Source of the DNA: Salaquimonas pukyongi | Lineage (GTDB): Bacteria > Pseudomonadota > Alphaproteobacteria > Rhizobiales > Rhizobiaceae | Length of the DNA: 64,000 nt | Assembly: GCF_001953055.1 (NCBI RefSeq) | Contig: NZ_CP019044.1 | Coordinates: forward strand, 1,674,001 to 1,738,000 | Reading direction: 5' to 3' | In this document: one piece after another, positions 48,002 through 57,559 of the stretch | Numbering within the stretch: the first letter of the stretch is position 1 | How the letters are laid out: each line of letters starts with the position of its first letter | Translations under genes and position numbers: made by a program | The notes under the pieces: model-generated | What the model was told of the DNA's origin: nothing | Seen by the model: only the letters and a program-made list of their open reading frames with translations | The model's database searches: none

Positions 48002-49807
48002 TCAGCCGGCAGTTGCCCCGTCGGTAACCCGCAACTGCACCCGCCGCCGGCCCTGCCAGTGATCGGCACTGAGAACACCGGCGATATGAAACTTTGAACT
48101 GCGCCCTGAAAGCAGCGCTTCACCCAGCGCTTCATTGGCTTTTCTGAAGGCAATTGCCCTGAGCTGTGCACCATCGCTGCCGCGCAGGGTAAAACTCACA
48201 TGATCGCGGCCCACCACCCTCGCGCCGGTCACCGTGTGGCCCGGAAAGGCCAGCATTGGCTGGGGATGGCCCGCACCATAGGGGCCGGCCTGTTCCAGCA
48301 GATCGACCAGGTCCAGCGTGGCCGCCCGCGCGGACAGGGCAGCATCGATTCTGAGCGTATGGGCAGAACGCGCGACCCCAACCGCTTCGCCCAGCTCTGC
48401 CTCCAGATAGGCGCGCAATTCGCCCAGCTTGCCACGCTCGACCGTCAGCCCGGCCGCCATGGCATGCCCGCCGCCCTTTTCCAGTATGCCCGCCTCAACA
48501 GCACCGCGCACCGCCGCGCCAAGGTCGACACCGCCAATCGAGCGGCCCGATCCGGTGCCCTTGTCCTTGCCGTCAAAGGCGATGGCGATGGCCGGACGCG
48601 AAAAGCGCTCCTTCAGCCGTGAGGCAAGCAGGCCGACAATGCCCGGATGCCAGCCTTCTCTGCCGGTGACCAGGACTGCAGGCCCCTCGCCCTTGGCGAT
48701 TTCGGCCTCCCCTTCGGCCATTGCTTCCTCCAGCATGGCTGCTTCGGCGCGCTGGCGTTCGGCGTTGAGGCGCTCAAGCTCGCCGGCGATCTGCTCTGCC
48801 TGCTCGCGGTCATCGGTGGTAAGCAGCCGGCTGCCGAGCGCCGCATCGCCGATCCGCCCGCCCGCATTGATCCTCGGCCCCAGCAGAAAGGCAAGATGAT
48901 AGGTGCTGGCCGGCCCGTTAAGCCTGGCCTCGCGCGCCAGCGCCTCAAGGCCGGTATTGCCCCCTTTCGCAATGCCCCCCCGCAACACGTCAAGCCCGCG
49001 CACCACAAAGGCACGGTTGAGCCCGGTAAGCGGCACCACGTCGCAGACCGTGGCCAGCGCCACCAGATCAAGCTGCTCCATAAGGTTTGATGCAGCATCC
49101 TGCCCCTGCTTGCGCAACACCCGCTGCACGGCCACCAGCGTCATGAACACCACGCCCGCTGCACACAGATGGCCGAGCCCGGAAAGGTCGTCCTGGCGGT
49201 TTGGATTGACCAATGCACGGGATGGCGGGCGCTCGCTGCCAAGCTGGTGATGGTCCAGCACCACCACATCAATATCCATTTGCCGGGCTGCTTCCAGCGC
49301 CTCGAACGAGGTCGAACCGCAATCGACAGTAACGATCAGCTTTGCACCGTTTTCAACGAGCTGCCGAATGGCATCGGAATTGGGGCCATAACCCTCAAAA
49401 ACACGATCGGGAATATAAATTTCGTATGGAACGCCGTAACCCGCCAGAAACCGGGCCATCAGCGCCGCCGAGGCCGCCCCGTCCACATCATAGTCACCAA
49501 AAATCGCAACACGCTCGCGGGCACCTATCGCAGCGGCAATGCGCGCGGCCGCGGCATCCATGTCCGTCAGCGTCGACGGATCGGGCATGAGATCCCGCAG
49601 CGTTGGCGCAAGAAAGGTTTCCGCCTCACCGGCGATGACGCCACGGCCGGCCAGAACCCGTGCCACGATTTCCGGAATGCCGTTTGCCTGGCTGATCGCC
49701 AGCGCCTCGTTGCGCCCGCGCGGATCAAGCCGGTCCGCCCAGCGGTTTCCCGACAGGGAGACTTCAACATCCAGAAAGGGGCGTTCAACCGGTTCCGCCA
49801 TGCTCAT
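48002..49807 (-). CDS. recJ: Single-stranded-DNA-specific exonuclease RecJ
   Basis: RecJ digests single-stranded DNA 5' to 3' in recombination and repair. The 601-residue protein has the DHH-family motifs in order: FGDYDVDGAASAALM (motif I), IVTVDCGSTS (II), VVVLDHHQLG (DHH, III), and GLGHLCAAGVVFM (IV), then the DHHA1-like GGHAMAAGLTVERG near residue 460 and an OB-type C-terminal domain. The start is either ATG 49807 or 49801; the open frame to 49849 is not needed. It lies 45 bases downstream of glpX and may be co-transcribed. Confidence 0.95.
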   Translation of the reverse strand: MSMAEPVERPFLDVEVSLSGNRWADRLDPRGRNEALAISQANGIPEIVARVLAGRGVIAGEAETFLAPTLRDLMPDPSTLTDMDAAAARIAAAIGARERVAIFGDYDVDGAASAALMARFLAGYGVPYEIYIPDRVFEGYGPNSDAIRQLVENGAKLIVTVDCGSTSFEALEAARQMDIDVVVLDHHQLGSERPPSRALVNPNRQDDLSGLGHLCAAGVVFMTLVAVQRVLRKQGQDAASNLMEQLDLVALATVCDVVPLTGLNRAFVVRGLDVLRGGIAKGGNTGLEALAREARLNGPASTYHLAFLLGPRINAGGRIGDAALGSRLLTTDDREQAEQIAGELERLNAERQRAEAAMLEEAMAEGEAEIAKGEGPAVLVTGREGWHPGIVGLLASRLKERFSRPAIAIAFDGKDKGTGSGRSIGGVDLGAAVRGAVEAGILEKGGGHAMAAGLTVERGKLGELRAYLEAELGEAVGVARSAHTLRIDAALSARAATLDLVDLLEQAGPYGAGHPQPMLAFPGHTVTGARVVGRDHVSFTLRGSDGAQLRAIAFRKANEALGEALLSGRSSKFHIAGVLSADHWQGRRRVQLRVTDGATAG

Positions 49808-49852
49808 GGCACGATCATGCAGCGCGATGGCTTTGCCATCAAGCGGCAACGG

Positions 49853-50851
49853 TCAGCCAAATTTTCCCAGATCGTGGTGAACTGCCTTGATTTCGCGCAC
49901 GGTCTTGGAGGCAGAACGCATGACCACTGTGTGGGTGGAGATGCTGTCACGGCCAAAACGCACCCCGTCCAGCATGTTGCCGTCGGTAACGCCGGTTGCC
50001 GAGAAGATCACATCGCCCCTGGCCATTTCCTCCATGGTGTAGGCGCGGTTGGGATCCTCAACGCCCATTTTCTTGGCCCGGGCAACCTTTTCCGGTGTGT
50101 CGAGGATCAGCCTTCCCTGCATCTGGCCGCCAATGCAGCGAAGCGCTGCTGCCGCCAGCACGCCTTCGGGCGCACCGCCAATCCCGATATAGATGTCGAT
50201 CCCCGTCATCTCGGGGTCGGTCGTATGAATGACACCGGCAACATCGCCATCGCCAATCAGCCGGATGGCAACGCCCGCAGCGCGTACTTCCTCGATCAGC
50301 CGGGCATGGCGCGGACGGTCCATGATGCAGGCGGTCAGCTCGGTGACCTTCACACCCTTTGCCCTGGCAAGGGCCTGCAGATTGTCGAGCACCGGCGCGT
50401 CGATGTCGATCAGTCCCGGCTTGTAGCCCGGGCCGATGGCAATCTTGTCCATATACACATCGGGCGCATAAAGCAGATTGCCGCGCTCCGCCACGGCGAT
50501 AACGGCAAGCGAATTGGGCAGGTTCTTGGCGCAGATGGTCGTGCCTTCCAGCGGATCGAGCGCGATATCGACAGCCGTGCCCTTTTTGGTGCCCACTTCC
50601 TCACCGATATAGAGCATGGGCGCCTCGTCGCGCTCGCCCTCTCCGATCACCACCTTGCCGTCGATCGGCAGATTGTTGAGTTCGGTGCGCATCGCATCGA
50701 CAGCCGCCTGGTCAGCCTGTTTTTCATCCCCATGGCCGCGCAGCCTTGCTGCTGCCACAGCAGCAGCTTCCGTTACACGTGCCAGTTCCAGGGTCAGGAT
50801 GCGGTCGAGCCGTTCTTCAATACCGCTTTGCGTGCTGTTTTCTTTTGCCAT
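49853..50851 (-). CDS. glpX: Class II fructose-1,6-bisphosphatase
   Basis: GlpX converts fructose 1,6-bisphosphate to fructose 6-phosphate in gluconeogenesis or the Calvin cycle. The 332-residue protein has the metal and substrate motifs VVIGEGERDEAPML, DIALDPLEGTT (the DPLEGT site) and GIGGAPEGVLAAAAL. ATG 50851 (MAKENSTQSG) is preceded by GGAG about 9 bases upstream; an ATG two codons earlier is also possible. In rhizobia glpX commonly sits between hom and recJ, as here. Confidence 0.95.
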   Translation of the reverse strand: MAKENSTQSGIEERLDRILTLELARVTEAAAVAAARLRGHGDEKQADQAAVDAMRTELNNLPIDGKVVIGEGERDEAPMLYIGEEVGTKKGTAVDIALDPLEGTTICAKNLPNSLAVIAVAERGNLLYAPDVYMDKIAIGPGYKPGLIDIDAPVLDNLQALARAKGVKVTELTACIMDRPRHARLIEEVRAAGVAIRLIGDGDVAGVIHTTDPEMTGIDIYIGIGGAPEGVLAAAALRCIGGQMQGRLILDTPEKVARAKKMGVEDPNRAYTMEEMARGDVIFSATGVTDGNMLDGVRFGRDSISTHTVVMRSASKTVREIKAVHHDLGKFG

Positions 50852-51021
50852 ACTCATCTGCTCCGGCAACATCATTCTCGTTAAGCTGTCAGCGCATATC
50901 CACCAGTCGGCAGCGAAATACAATGGCGTGCGGGAATTTTGCCGCAATTAAATCGATATGATTTTTCCAGCGCGCCGCTTTTTCACAGACAGGCTTAACG
51001 GGACGCTTCAGACAACCGGTT

Positions 51022-52344
51022 TTACTGCTCAAGGCGGATCATTTGCGCGGGAGCTGCCAGATGTCCGTCCTGCTCGATTTTCTCCAGCGCGTTGCGGATC
51101 GCCTGCTCTGTCGTCTCATGGGTGATGAGGATGATGGTCTGGGGACCGTCGGCGCCGCCAGATGACGCACCGTTTTTCTTGCGCTGCACGATGGAGGCGA
51201 GCGATATCTCCTGCTCCGCCATACGGCTGGCAATGGAGGCAAAGACCCCCGTCTGGTCATGTACCGTGAGGCGGATGAAATAGCCGCCCGCATGGGCACG
51301 CATGGCCGCCCGCTTGTAGGGCGCGAGCGAGCCGGCTGGCTGGCCAAGGGCCGGAGCAATCTGATGGCCGGGGCGGCTCTTGGCGATATCGCACAAATCG
51401 CCCGACACAGCAGACGCGGTTGCCTCCCCGCCTGCACCCGGCCCCGAAAGCACCAACTGTCCAACGATGTCGGCCTCGATCGCCACGGCGTTCGTCACGC
51501 CGGAAATCTGTGCGATCGGCGCGCGCACCGGCACCATGGTCGGATGCACCCGCTGTTCGATGCCGCTGGCCGTCTTCTGCGCCACGCCCAGCAGCTTGAT
51601 GCGATAGCCCATGTCGCGCGCTGCCTCGATGTCCTCGGCGGTGATGTTGGAAATTCCTTCCACATAAATGTCGTCGGCGGAAATCTCGCTGCCAAAGGCA
51701 AGGCTTGTGAGGATCGCAAGTTTGTGCGCCGTGTCGAAGCCTTCCACGTCAAAGGTGGGATCAGCCTCCGCATAGCCCAGCGCCTGTGCCTGGGAAAGGC
51801 ACTCACCATAGGAAAGCCCCTCATCCTCCATGCGCGTGAGGATGTAATTGCAGGTGCCGTTCAAAATGCCGTAGATGCGGAAGACGTCGTTGGAGGTCAG
51901 CGCCTCGCGCATCGTCTTGATGATCGGAATGCCGCCGGCAACCGCCGCCTCGAAATTGAGGATCAGGCCGTTTTCCTCCGCCAGCAGCGCCAGTTCAACA
52001 CCATGGCGCGCCAGCAGCGCCTTGTTGGCGGTCACCACATGCTTGCCGGATTGAAGCGCTTTTTTGACTGCTGAATAGGCCGGATCGCCATCCCCGCCGA
52101 TCAGTTCCACGAAAACATCGATGTTTTCACTGGCCGCAAGGTCTGCCGGCGTGTCAAACCATTCCACCCCGGATAGATCACAGCCCCTGTCGCGGTTGCG
52201 GTCGCGGGCGCTGACACCGCTGACCGTCATCGCCCTGCCGCAGCGCTCGGCAAGCACAGCCGCCTTTTCATCCAGTATCCGCACCAGGGCGGAACCGACC
52301 GTTCCAACTCCCGCAACACCGATCCGCAATGCCGATTGAGCCAC
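51022..52344 (-). CDS. hom: Homoserine dehydrogenase
   Basis: Hom reduces aspartate semialdehyde to homoserine for threonine and methionine. The 440-residue protein has an N-terminal NAD(P)-binding domain (LRIGVAGVGTVGSALVRIL), the catalytic region with VVTANKALLARHG and GILNGTCNYILTRM, and a C-terminal ACT domain (from about residue 355, YFIRLTVHDQTGVFASIASRM) for feedback control by threonine. It starts at GTG 52344, with AGGGAAAG about 5 bases upstream; the frame extends to 52446. The next genes downstream are glpX and recJ. Confidence 0.95.
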   Translation of the reverse strand: MAQSALRIGVAGVGTVGSALVRILDEKAAVLAERCGRAMTVSGVSARDRNRDRGCDLSGVEWFDTPADLAASENIDVFVELIGGDGDPAYSAVKKALQSGKHVVTANKALLARHGVELALLAEENGLILNFEAAVAGGIPIIKTMREALTSNDVFRIYGILNGTCNYILTRMEDEGLSYGECLSQAQALGYAEADPTFDVEGFDTAHKLAILTSLAFGSEISADDIYVEGISNITAEDIEAARDMGYRIKLLGVAQKTASGIEQRVHPTMVPVRAPIAQISGVTNAVAIEADIVGQLVLSGPGAGGEATASAVSGDLCDIAKSRPGHQIAPALGQPAGSLAPYKRAAMRAHAGGYFIRLTVHDQTGVFASIASRMAEQEISLASIVQRKKNGASSGGADGPQTIILITHETTEQAIRNALEKIEQDGHLAAPAQMIRLEQ

Positions 52345-52506
52345 GCCGCTTTCCCTTGCTTTTGCGTTGTGAAGAAAACGGCCATTGCATCGGGCGATAC
52401 AGGCCGCAAACCGGCACTGTTTAGGAAGGCAAACGCCAAACTGCAAGCACTGGCGCCGAATTATTCGCCAAAACCGCCTTCAGCCGGTCTGAAGCAAATC
52501 AAGCTG

Positions 52507-53049
52507 TCAGTTCTCGATTGCTTCAAGCGCCCGGTCGTAATGGCTTTTTCCCTTTTGCTGCAGGCGCCGGATTGCCGCCTTGCGCGCTTCGACCTCGGCA
52601 TCTGAAAGCTCTGCGCCGGTAGCCTGCCGGCTGTCTTCAAGCTTTGCGGCGATGTCTGCCTGTTCCTGCGCACTCATTTGACCGGTGGCGGAACCGGGAA
52701 CCGCACCAATCTGGGTCTTCTGGCCGGAGGAGGCAGCCGCCTTCGACCTGATCTCGTCGACCGCCTGCTGGCGTTTGACCGGATCGCCAACACTGCCGGT
52801 CGCCGCTGCATCGCGGTCAACCGCCTCTGCCGGCGGTGTTTCAGCCGGAACACGTTCGGCGGTCAGGGCCTGGGGTTGCGTGTCCTGCGGGGATTGGGAC
52901 GGCGCGCCGGTCGTGGCCTGATTTCCCACCGGGCGCAGGTCTGCCTCATTCAGGGTGGACGAAACGCAGCCGCCACCGCCAAGCGCAAGCATTACCGCAA
53001 CAAGTAGCGCAAGGCTTGCCCGCAGACCCGTCGCTGTTGATTTCAACAT
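52507..53049 (-). CDS. Hypothetical lipoprotein
   Basis: The protein has 180 residues with a lipoprotein signal (SLALLVAVMLALGGGGCVSS, lipobox GGGC at about residue 28). A long Pro/Gln/Ala-rich stretch follows, then a C-terminal helical part with Glu/Arg repeats (DAEVEARKAAIRRLQQKGKSHYDRALEAIEN). It is probably an envelope-anchored protein of unknown role. It lies upstream of hom on the same strand, with a gap of 162 bases, and is divergent from the small cysteine protein gene. Confidence 0.7.
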   Translation of the reverse strand: MLKSTATGLRASLALLVAVMLALGGGGCVSSTLNEADLRPVGNQATTGAPSQSPQDTQPQALTAERVPAETPPAEAVDRDAAATGSVGDPVKRQQAVDEIRSKAAASSGQKTQIGAVPGSATGQMSAQEQADIAAKLEDSRQATGAELSDAEVEARKAAIRRLQQKGKSHYDRALEAIEN

Positions 53050-53378
53050 CGTTCAAACGCCCCGAAACACCGGCAATTGGCCGCTTACAGGCAGCGGGCT
53101 GACATGGTCAAACCCCATCATGCTATCCCTGGGCGAGCTTATCGTCATTTTTGTGGTCATGCCACCTGGGTCATGACCTCATACGCTGTGAAGCGGCAGC
53201 CGGCAAACAATGCCAAGCTGCCGGTTTGCAGACTTTTCTCCAAAAACCGTTTGCATGGCGCCGGGCGCCTGTTATCCTTTTTCTGTTTTCTTGCCATGAG
53301 TCCGGATTGGGGGCGCCGGCTCTTGAGGCCAGAGGACGCCTGTTCCCATATTCCAACGACCACAGGGAGAAACCCGTC
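53050..53378. other. Intergenic region between divergent small envelope genes
   Basis: This 329-base gap holds both promoters. GGTCATG at 53154 and CATGACC at 53171 form a small inverted repeat. Otherwise I see nothing. Confidence 0.4.
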
Positions 53379-53630
53379 ATGAAGAAACTACTCGCCGCCA
53401 CCGCCCTATGCGGACTGCTCGCCTCCACCGGATCGGCAGGAGCCGCCAACATGATGATGGAAAAGATGCAGTGCTCGGCCGCCTGCAACACCCAATACAT
53501 GCAATGCGTGATGGGCGCCAACCAGATGACCAGCGTCCCTGCCGAAGCACTCAATCAGATAATGGCCAATTTCCAGGGCTCCACCGCCTGCGGACAGGAA
53601 GCCATCGCCTGCCAGCAGTCCTGCAGCTAA
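53379..53630 (+). CDS. Small secreted cysteine-rich protein
   Basis: The protein has 83 residues with a signal peptide (MKKLLAATALCGLLASTGSAGA). The mature 60 residues have six cysteines in a CxxxC-type spacing (CSAACNTQYMQC, then ACGQEAIACQQSC) and a Met-rich start (NMMMEKM). This suggests a disulfide-linked helical hairpin in the periplasm, possibly metal binding. GGGAGA is about 9 bases before ATG. It is followed by a strong terminator at 53728. The family is not recognised. Confidence 0.7.
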   Translation: MKKLLAATALCGLLASTGSAGAANMMMEKMQCSAACNTQYMQCVMGANQMTSVPAEALNQIMANFQGSTACGQEAIACQQSCS

Positions 53631-53727
53631 GGCAAGACGCTTCGCTCCGTTTGGCAAGCAGCACGCTGCAGCCTGTAGACGGCGCCTGAAAGCTGTGGAA
53701 GCAGGCGCGCTTCCTTGAAAAAACAAC

Positions 53728-53754
53728 AAGCCCGGCACAAGGCCGGGCTTTTTT
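53728..53754 (+). terminator. Rho-independent terminator
   Basis: AAGCCCGGC at 53728-53736 pairs with GCCGGGCTT at 53742-53750, loop ACAAG, then TTTT. It lies about 100 bases after the small cysteine protein and should terminate its transcript. The A/T flanks also allow use from the opposite strand. Confidence 0.85.
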
Positions 53755-53792
53755 ATGGGGAAGTCTTGTAGCTGCTGCCTCAGGACCTGAAC

Positions 53793-54104
53793 TCAGGGCC
53801 TGGCGCCATTGCTCCCCTGGCCACCGCCACCACCGCCGCCACGCTCGCCGCCACGGTCGCCGCCGCCCTCATTGCCGATCTCACTGAAGGGGTTGCGATG
53901 GGTGGGCGGGGGGAAGGTCGGCGGAATGATCTTTGGAAAAATCCGCTGGTAGTGACAGTTGAAGACCTGTTCACCCAGGACCACACAGCTCTTTGCACCG
54001 GGAAGAACCACGAGATTGCCCGGCTGGGACTGGGCAAAGGCAGCGCTGGACATTACGGTTGCGGAAAGAACGAATGCAGAAATTGTAAGCCTTGGAAGTT
54101 TCAT
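53793..54104 (-). CDS. Small secreted protein with a Gly-rich tail
   Basis: The protein has 103 residues. The signal peptide reads MKLPRLTISAFVLSATVMSS to AAFAQ (cleavage after AFA). The mature part has two cysteines (KSCVVLGEQVFNC), a Pro-rich stretch (PKIIPPTFPPPTHRNPF) and a Gly/Arg/Asn tail. ATG 54104 follows AAGGAG at about 7 bases; the frame extends upstream to 54410 but that part is not protein-like. It converges with the small cysteine gene. The function is unknown. Confidence 0.65.
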   Translation of the reverse strand: MKLPRLTISAFVLSATVMSSAAFAQSQPGNLVVLPGAKSCVVLGEQVFNCHYQRIFPKIIPPTFPPPTHRNPFSEIGNEGGGDRGGERGGGGGGGQGSNGARP

Positions 54105-54294
54105 TGTTTTGCTCCTTGCTGCCGGCATTGCGCCGGAAGTGCGAGCCCCATGAAACCGGTTGTAGAGTAATGCTCGGCTGATAACTGTGCGCGATGACAC
54201 ACGGCAAAACGCATCACAGCGCCAGGGACTTGTTTGCGAAAGGAACTCGATAGCGGATATCGACAACCGCCGGATTGGCGGTGCCTTGATGGTG

Positions 54295-54998
54295 TCAGTG
54301 AATTCTGCCGAGTGCCTGGAGCACTGCCCCGATGCAGAACAGATACGCGCCGGAGGCCAGGATGACGACATCGACCCAGGCCGGCGCATCAAGGTTGTAG
54401 TAAAGCGCAATCAGCCCGCCTGCCGCCCACAAGCCAAAGATTGCAAGTGTAGGGATACGCATGATCTTGACGCGGACCGGGTGAACGAAAATCACCGGAA
54501 CAAAGGTCAGGATGGCGGTCACCACGACCACGGCAAAGGACAGGATTTCCGACGGCGAGACGATGAAAACGGTAAACACCACCATGTTCCAGCACACCGG
54601 AAAGCCCTTGAAGCCGTTGTCGACGGTCTTCATGCGCGTATCGGCGTAATAGATCGCGCTGGTCACCACGATCATGGCGGCTGAAAGAAACGACAGATAA
54701 GTCCCCATCAACCCGCTTTGATAAAGAATGAAGGCCGGAATGATCACATAGGTCACATAGTCGATCACCGAATCGAGCATGTCGCCGGACCAGTGCGGCC
54801 ACCACTTCTTGACCTCCAGCTTGCGGGCAAGGGGCCGTCCACCCCGTCTACCAGCAAGGCCATTCCGAGCCAGAAAAAGGCAGCGGGAAACCGGTTTTCA
54901 GCCGTTGCCACGATGGAAAGAAACGCAAGAAAAGCGCCTGACGCCGTCAGGATGTGCACACCGAAGGCCCACAGGGCATCTTTGGATATCCCAAACAC
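54295..54998 (-). pseudogene. pcs: Phosphatidylcholine synthase, broken by a one-base frameshift
   Basis: Pcs condenses choline with CDP-diacylglycerol to make phosphatidylcholine in the inner membrane. The N-terminal part (54998 to about 54835: WAFGVHILTASGAFLAFLSI, ALLVDGVDGP) and the C-terminal part (to 54295: VIDYVTYVIIPAFILYQSG, HPVRVKIMR) lie in different frames. Adding one C to the minus-strand C run (GGGG at 54831-54834 on the plus strand) restores DGPLARKLEVKKW..HWSGDMLDSVID, the CDP-alcohol transferase signature. Length and all parts are then normal. It may be real inactivation or a homopolymer sequencing error; the otherwise perfect reading frames favour error. Confidence 0.88.
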
Positions 54999-55058
54999 CA
55001 GTCATCCTCTCCTATCCCGGCATTCCGCAATTCGTGTTCTGCCATGCGCCGCCATTCG

Positions 55059-55112
55059 AAACAAGCAAAGCTGGCGAAACAAGCAAGACTGGCCAAACAA
55101 GCAAGACTGGCC
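55059..55112 (+). repeat. 18-bp tandem repeat, three copies
   Basis: Units at 55059-55076, 55077-55094 and 55095-55112. The last two are identical (AAACAAGCAAGACTGGCC) and the first differs at three positions. A partial fourth (AAACTTG) follows. It lies between the divergent pcs and ubiH-family genes. Confidence 0.9.
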
Positions 55113-55225
55113 AAACTTGTCACAGCACAACGGTGATCCGCGCTGACCGTTTGCCACATTGATGGTCATTCGCAATCAGCATAGAGTCCGGCCGTATCAA
55201 CAGGAACTGCAGGAGGCCAGGGACC

Positions 55226-56470
55226 ATGGCAGGGGCAAAACAAAGCTGGACCGGCGATTTTGCGGTGATCGGTGGCGGACTTTCCGGCCTGATTTCAGCC
55301 CTGGCTGCGGCAAACAGGGGCTTGAGCGTTGCTTTGGCAGCACCGCCGCTGGCCGAGCCCGATGGACGCACCACCGCCCTGCTCGCCGATTCGATTGCCT
55401 TTTTGAAGGAAATCGGCCTTTGGGAAGCAATGGAGCCCATTGCCCATCCCCTGCGCACCATGCGTATTCTGGACGGAACCAACCGCCTCATCCGCGCCCC
55501 GCAGGCCGATTTCAGAGCTTCCGAAATTGGCCTGGATGCCTTCGGCTACAACCTCGAGAACAAGGTTCTGGCGGCCATGCTGCACGGGCAGATCTCCGCC
55601 TCAAAGCACATCTCGGTGTTCGAGGAGCCGGTCGTGGAATTTGATGAAACCGCACCCGGCCAGCATGCTGCAACGCTTCAAAGCGGCATGAAAATCGCCG
55701 CCAAAGCCTATGCTGCCGCTGACGGACGCAACTCGATGATACGCCAGCAGCTTGCCATTACTTGCCGCCAGTGGCGCTATCCGCAGGTCGCACTGGTTGC
55801 CAACCTTGAACACACATTGGACCATCACGACACCAGTACGGAATTTCACACCGAAACCGGGCCGCTGACCCTGGTGCCCCTGGGCGTGAAACGCTCAAGC
55901 CTGGTGATTGTGCTGGATGAAGCAGGCGCTGACGCGTTGCTTGCCCTCAACGAAGCTGCATTGGCAAGGGAACTGGAAGAGCGGATGCACTCGGTTCTTG
56001 GAAAACTGAAACTGGTTTCACCGGTTGGAAAATTTCCCTTGTCCAGCGCCCTTGCCGGCAAGTTCGGCAAGGATGATGTCATGCTGATCGGCGAAGCCGG
56101 CCATGCCTTCCCGCCAATCGGCGCCCAGGGACTTAATCTGGGGATAAGGGATATCCGAACTGCCGTGGCACTTGCCGGTGAGCCGTTACGGCCCGGTCTG
56201 CCACCGGCCGGCGAACGCTATCACCGTCGGCGCGCCGCCGATATCGCCTCGCGCACCGCCTCTGTCGATCTTCTGAACCGTTCGCTGCTTTCCGCCTTTC
56301 TGCCGGTTCAGGCGGTCCGCGCCGCGGGGCTTTACCTGCTTGCCAATGCCGGCCCCATGCGCCGCCTGATGATGCGCGAAGGTGTCCTGCCGGGCATGGG
56401 CCTTCAAAACCTGTCAGAGCGGCTGCGCGGCGGGCTGAAACCTTCAGCTATGCGGGAACGTTCAACATGA
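55226..56470 (+). CDS. UbiH/UbiF/COQ6 family FAD-dependent hydroxylase
   Basis: This family hydroxylates the aromatic ring of ubiquinone precursors. The 414-residue protein has the FAD-binding GxGxxG (FAVIGGGLSGLISALAAANRG), the family's mid-protein AADGRNSMIRQQ (DG motif) and the second FAD motif LIGEAGHAFPPIGAQGLNLGIRD. The position hydroxylated (C1, C5 or C6) cannot be told; alphaproteobacterial UbiL or UbiM are candidates. The start is ATG 55226 (GCAGGAGGCCAGGG upstream). It overlaps the end of the AEC transporter gene on the opposite strand by 23 bases. Confidence 0.9.
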   Translation: MAGAKQSWTGDFAVIGGGLSGLISALAAANRGLSVALAAPPLAEPDGRTTALLADSIAFLKEIGLWEAMEPIAHPLRTMRILDGTNRLIRAPQADFRASEIGLDAFGYNLENKVLAAMLHGQISASKHISVFEEPVVEFDETAPGQHAATLQSGMKIAAKAYAAADGRNSMIRQQLAITCRQWRYPQVALVANLEHTLDHHDTSTEFHTETGPLTLVPLGVKRSSLVIVLDEAGADALLALNEAALARELEERMHSVLGKLKLVSPVGKFPLSSALAGKFGKDDVMLIGEAGHAFPPIGAQGLNLGIRDIRTAVALAGEPLRPGLPPAGERYHRRRAADIASRTASVDLLNRSLLSAFLPVQAVRAAGLYLLANAGPMRRLMMREGVLPGMGLQNLSERLRGGLKPSAMRERST

Positions 56471-57395
56471 AATAAAGAAGGCCGGTCACGGTGGCTGTCG
56501 CCGCAATCGTGGAAACAACGACGGCACTTGAGGCGCGTTCCTGCCAGACCTGATATTGCTGGGCGATGACGAAGACATTCGTTGCCGTGGGCAGTGCTGC
56601 CAGCAGCACCGCAGCAAACACCCATGTGCGGTCAAACCCCGGCAGCAGGGTTTCCATCAGCACAAAGACCAGCAGCGGATGGATGACCAGTTTGACGGGA
56701 ACGATATAACCCAGTTCGACGGGAACGCGCTTCAGCGGCCGCAACGCCGCGGTAACCCCCATGACGAACAGCGCGCAGGGGGCGGCAGCGCCTGAAAGAA
56801 ATTCCAGCAGTGAATTGACGGAGGACGGCAACTCAACCTTGAAGACAGCCGCCAGCACGCCGACGATGGTGGCGACGATGAAGGGATGGGTGAAAATCTT
56901 TACCGCAATTTCCCTGGCCAATTGGCCTGCCGGCCGCCTTTCCCCGCCATGCAGGCTCATCAGCAGCGGCGCCAGGGTAAAATGCATGGCGTTCTCAAAG
57001 CAGAAGATCAGCGCCACGGGAACGCCCGCCACAGGCCCCAGCGCCGCAAGGGCCAGGGGCGGCCCCATATAGCCGATATTGCCATAGGCGGCGGCAAAAC
57101 CCTGAATGGTGGCCTCGGCAACATTGCCGCCATTGATCAGGCCGGCGAGCACAAAGATACCGGCAAAAACGAGCAGGGTCGCAAAAACGGAAATGGCGAT
57201 GAAACCGACATTGGCGAACTGCTCGATCGGTGTTACCGACAGCAGGCGGTAAAACATCGCCGGCAACGCCACATAGACGATGAAGAAATTCATCCACGCC
57301 AGTCCCTCATAGGGAATGCGCATGATCTTGCCGGCGGCGAAACCAAGAAAGATCAGTCCGAAAAGCGGCAATACCAGTTCGATAACGGCAAACAT
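56448..57395 (-). CDS. AEC (auxin efflux carrier) family transporter
   Basis: The protein has 315 residues with about ten membrane segments in two five-helix halves. The first half begins AVIELVLPLFGLIFLGFAAG and contains the conserved YGNIGYMGPPLALAALG; the second ends LPTATNVFVIAQQYQVWQE, with the conserved Asn. Bacterial AEC proteins export or import organic acids such as malate or malonate. The choice of ATG 57395 (MFAVIELVLP) is by membrane topology; the frame opens at 57440. The substrate is unknown. Confidence 0.88.
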   Translation of the reverse strand: MFAVIELVLPLFGLIFLGFAAGKIMRIPYEGLAWMNFFIVYVALPAMFYRLLSVTPIEQFANVGFIAISVFATLLVFAGIFVLAGLINGGNVAEATIQGFAAAYGNIGYMGPPLALAALGPVAGVPVALIFCFENAMHFTLAPLLMSLHGGERRPAGQLAREIAVKIFTHPFIVATIVGVLAAVFKVELPSSVNSLLEFLSGAAAPCALFVMGVTAALRPLKRVPVELGYIVPVKLVIHPLLVFVLMETLLPGFDRTWVFAAVLLAALPTATNVFVIAQQYQVWQERASSAVVVSTIAATATVTGLLYFMLNVPA

Positions 57396-57559
57396 GACAC
57401 TCAATACGATTTTTGGTCCGGATGAAGGACGGTCAGGCAAGCCGGAACCGGCCCCTTGAACTCACCCCCGGAGCCTGATATTTTGTGACAAGTCAAGACC
57501 TTCGGCCACAATGGCGCCAGACGGTCATTAAGGATCAGGCAAACAGGCCAAACGCAACG

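Noticed and set aside
49169-50884. Plus-strand open frame of 571 codons
   Set aside because: Antisense shadow of recJ and glpX, both of which are certain.
53154-53177. GGTCATG/CATGACC inverted repeat as an operator
   Set aside because: Short and without a matching known regulator site; likely chance.
55059-55112. CRISPR-like repeats
   Set aside because: The units are directly adjacent 18-mers with no spacers and no cas gene is present; this is a simple tandem repeat.
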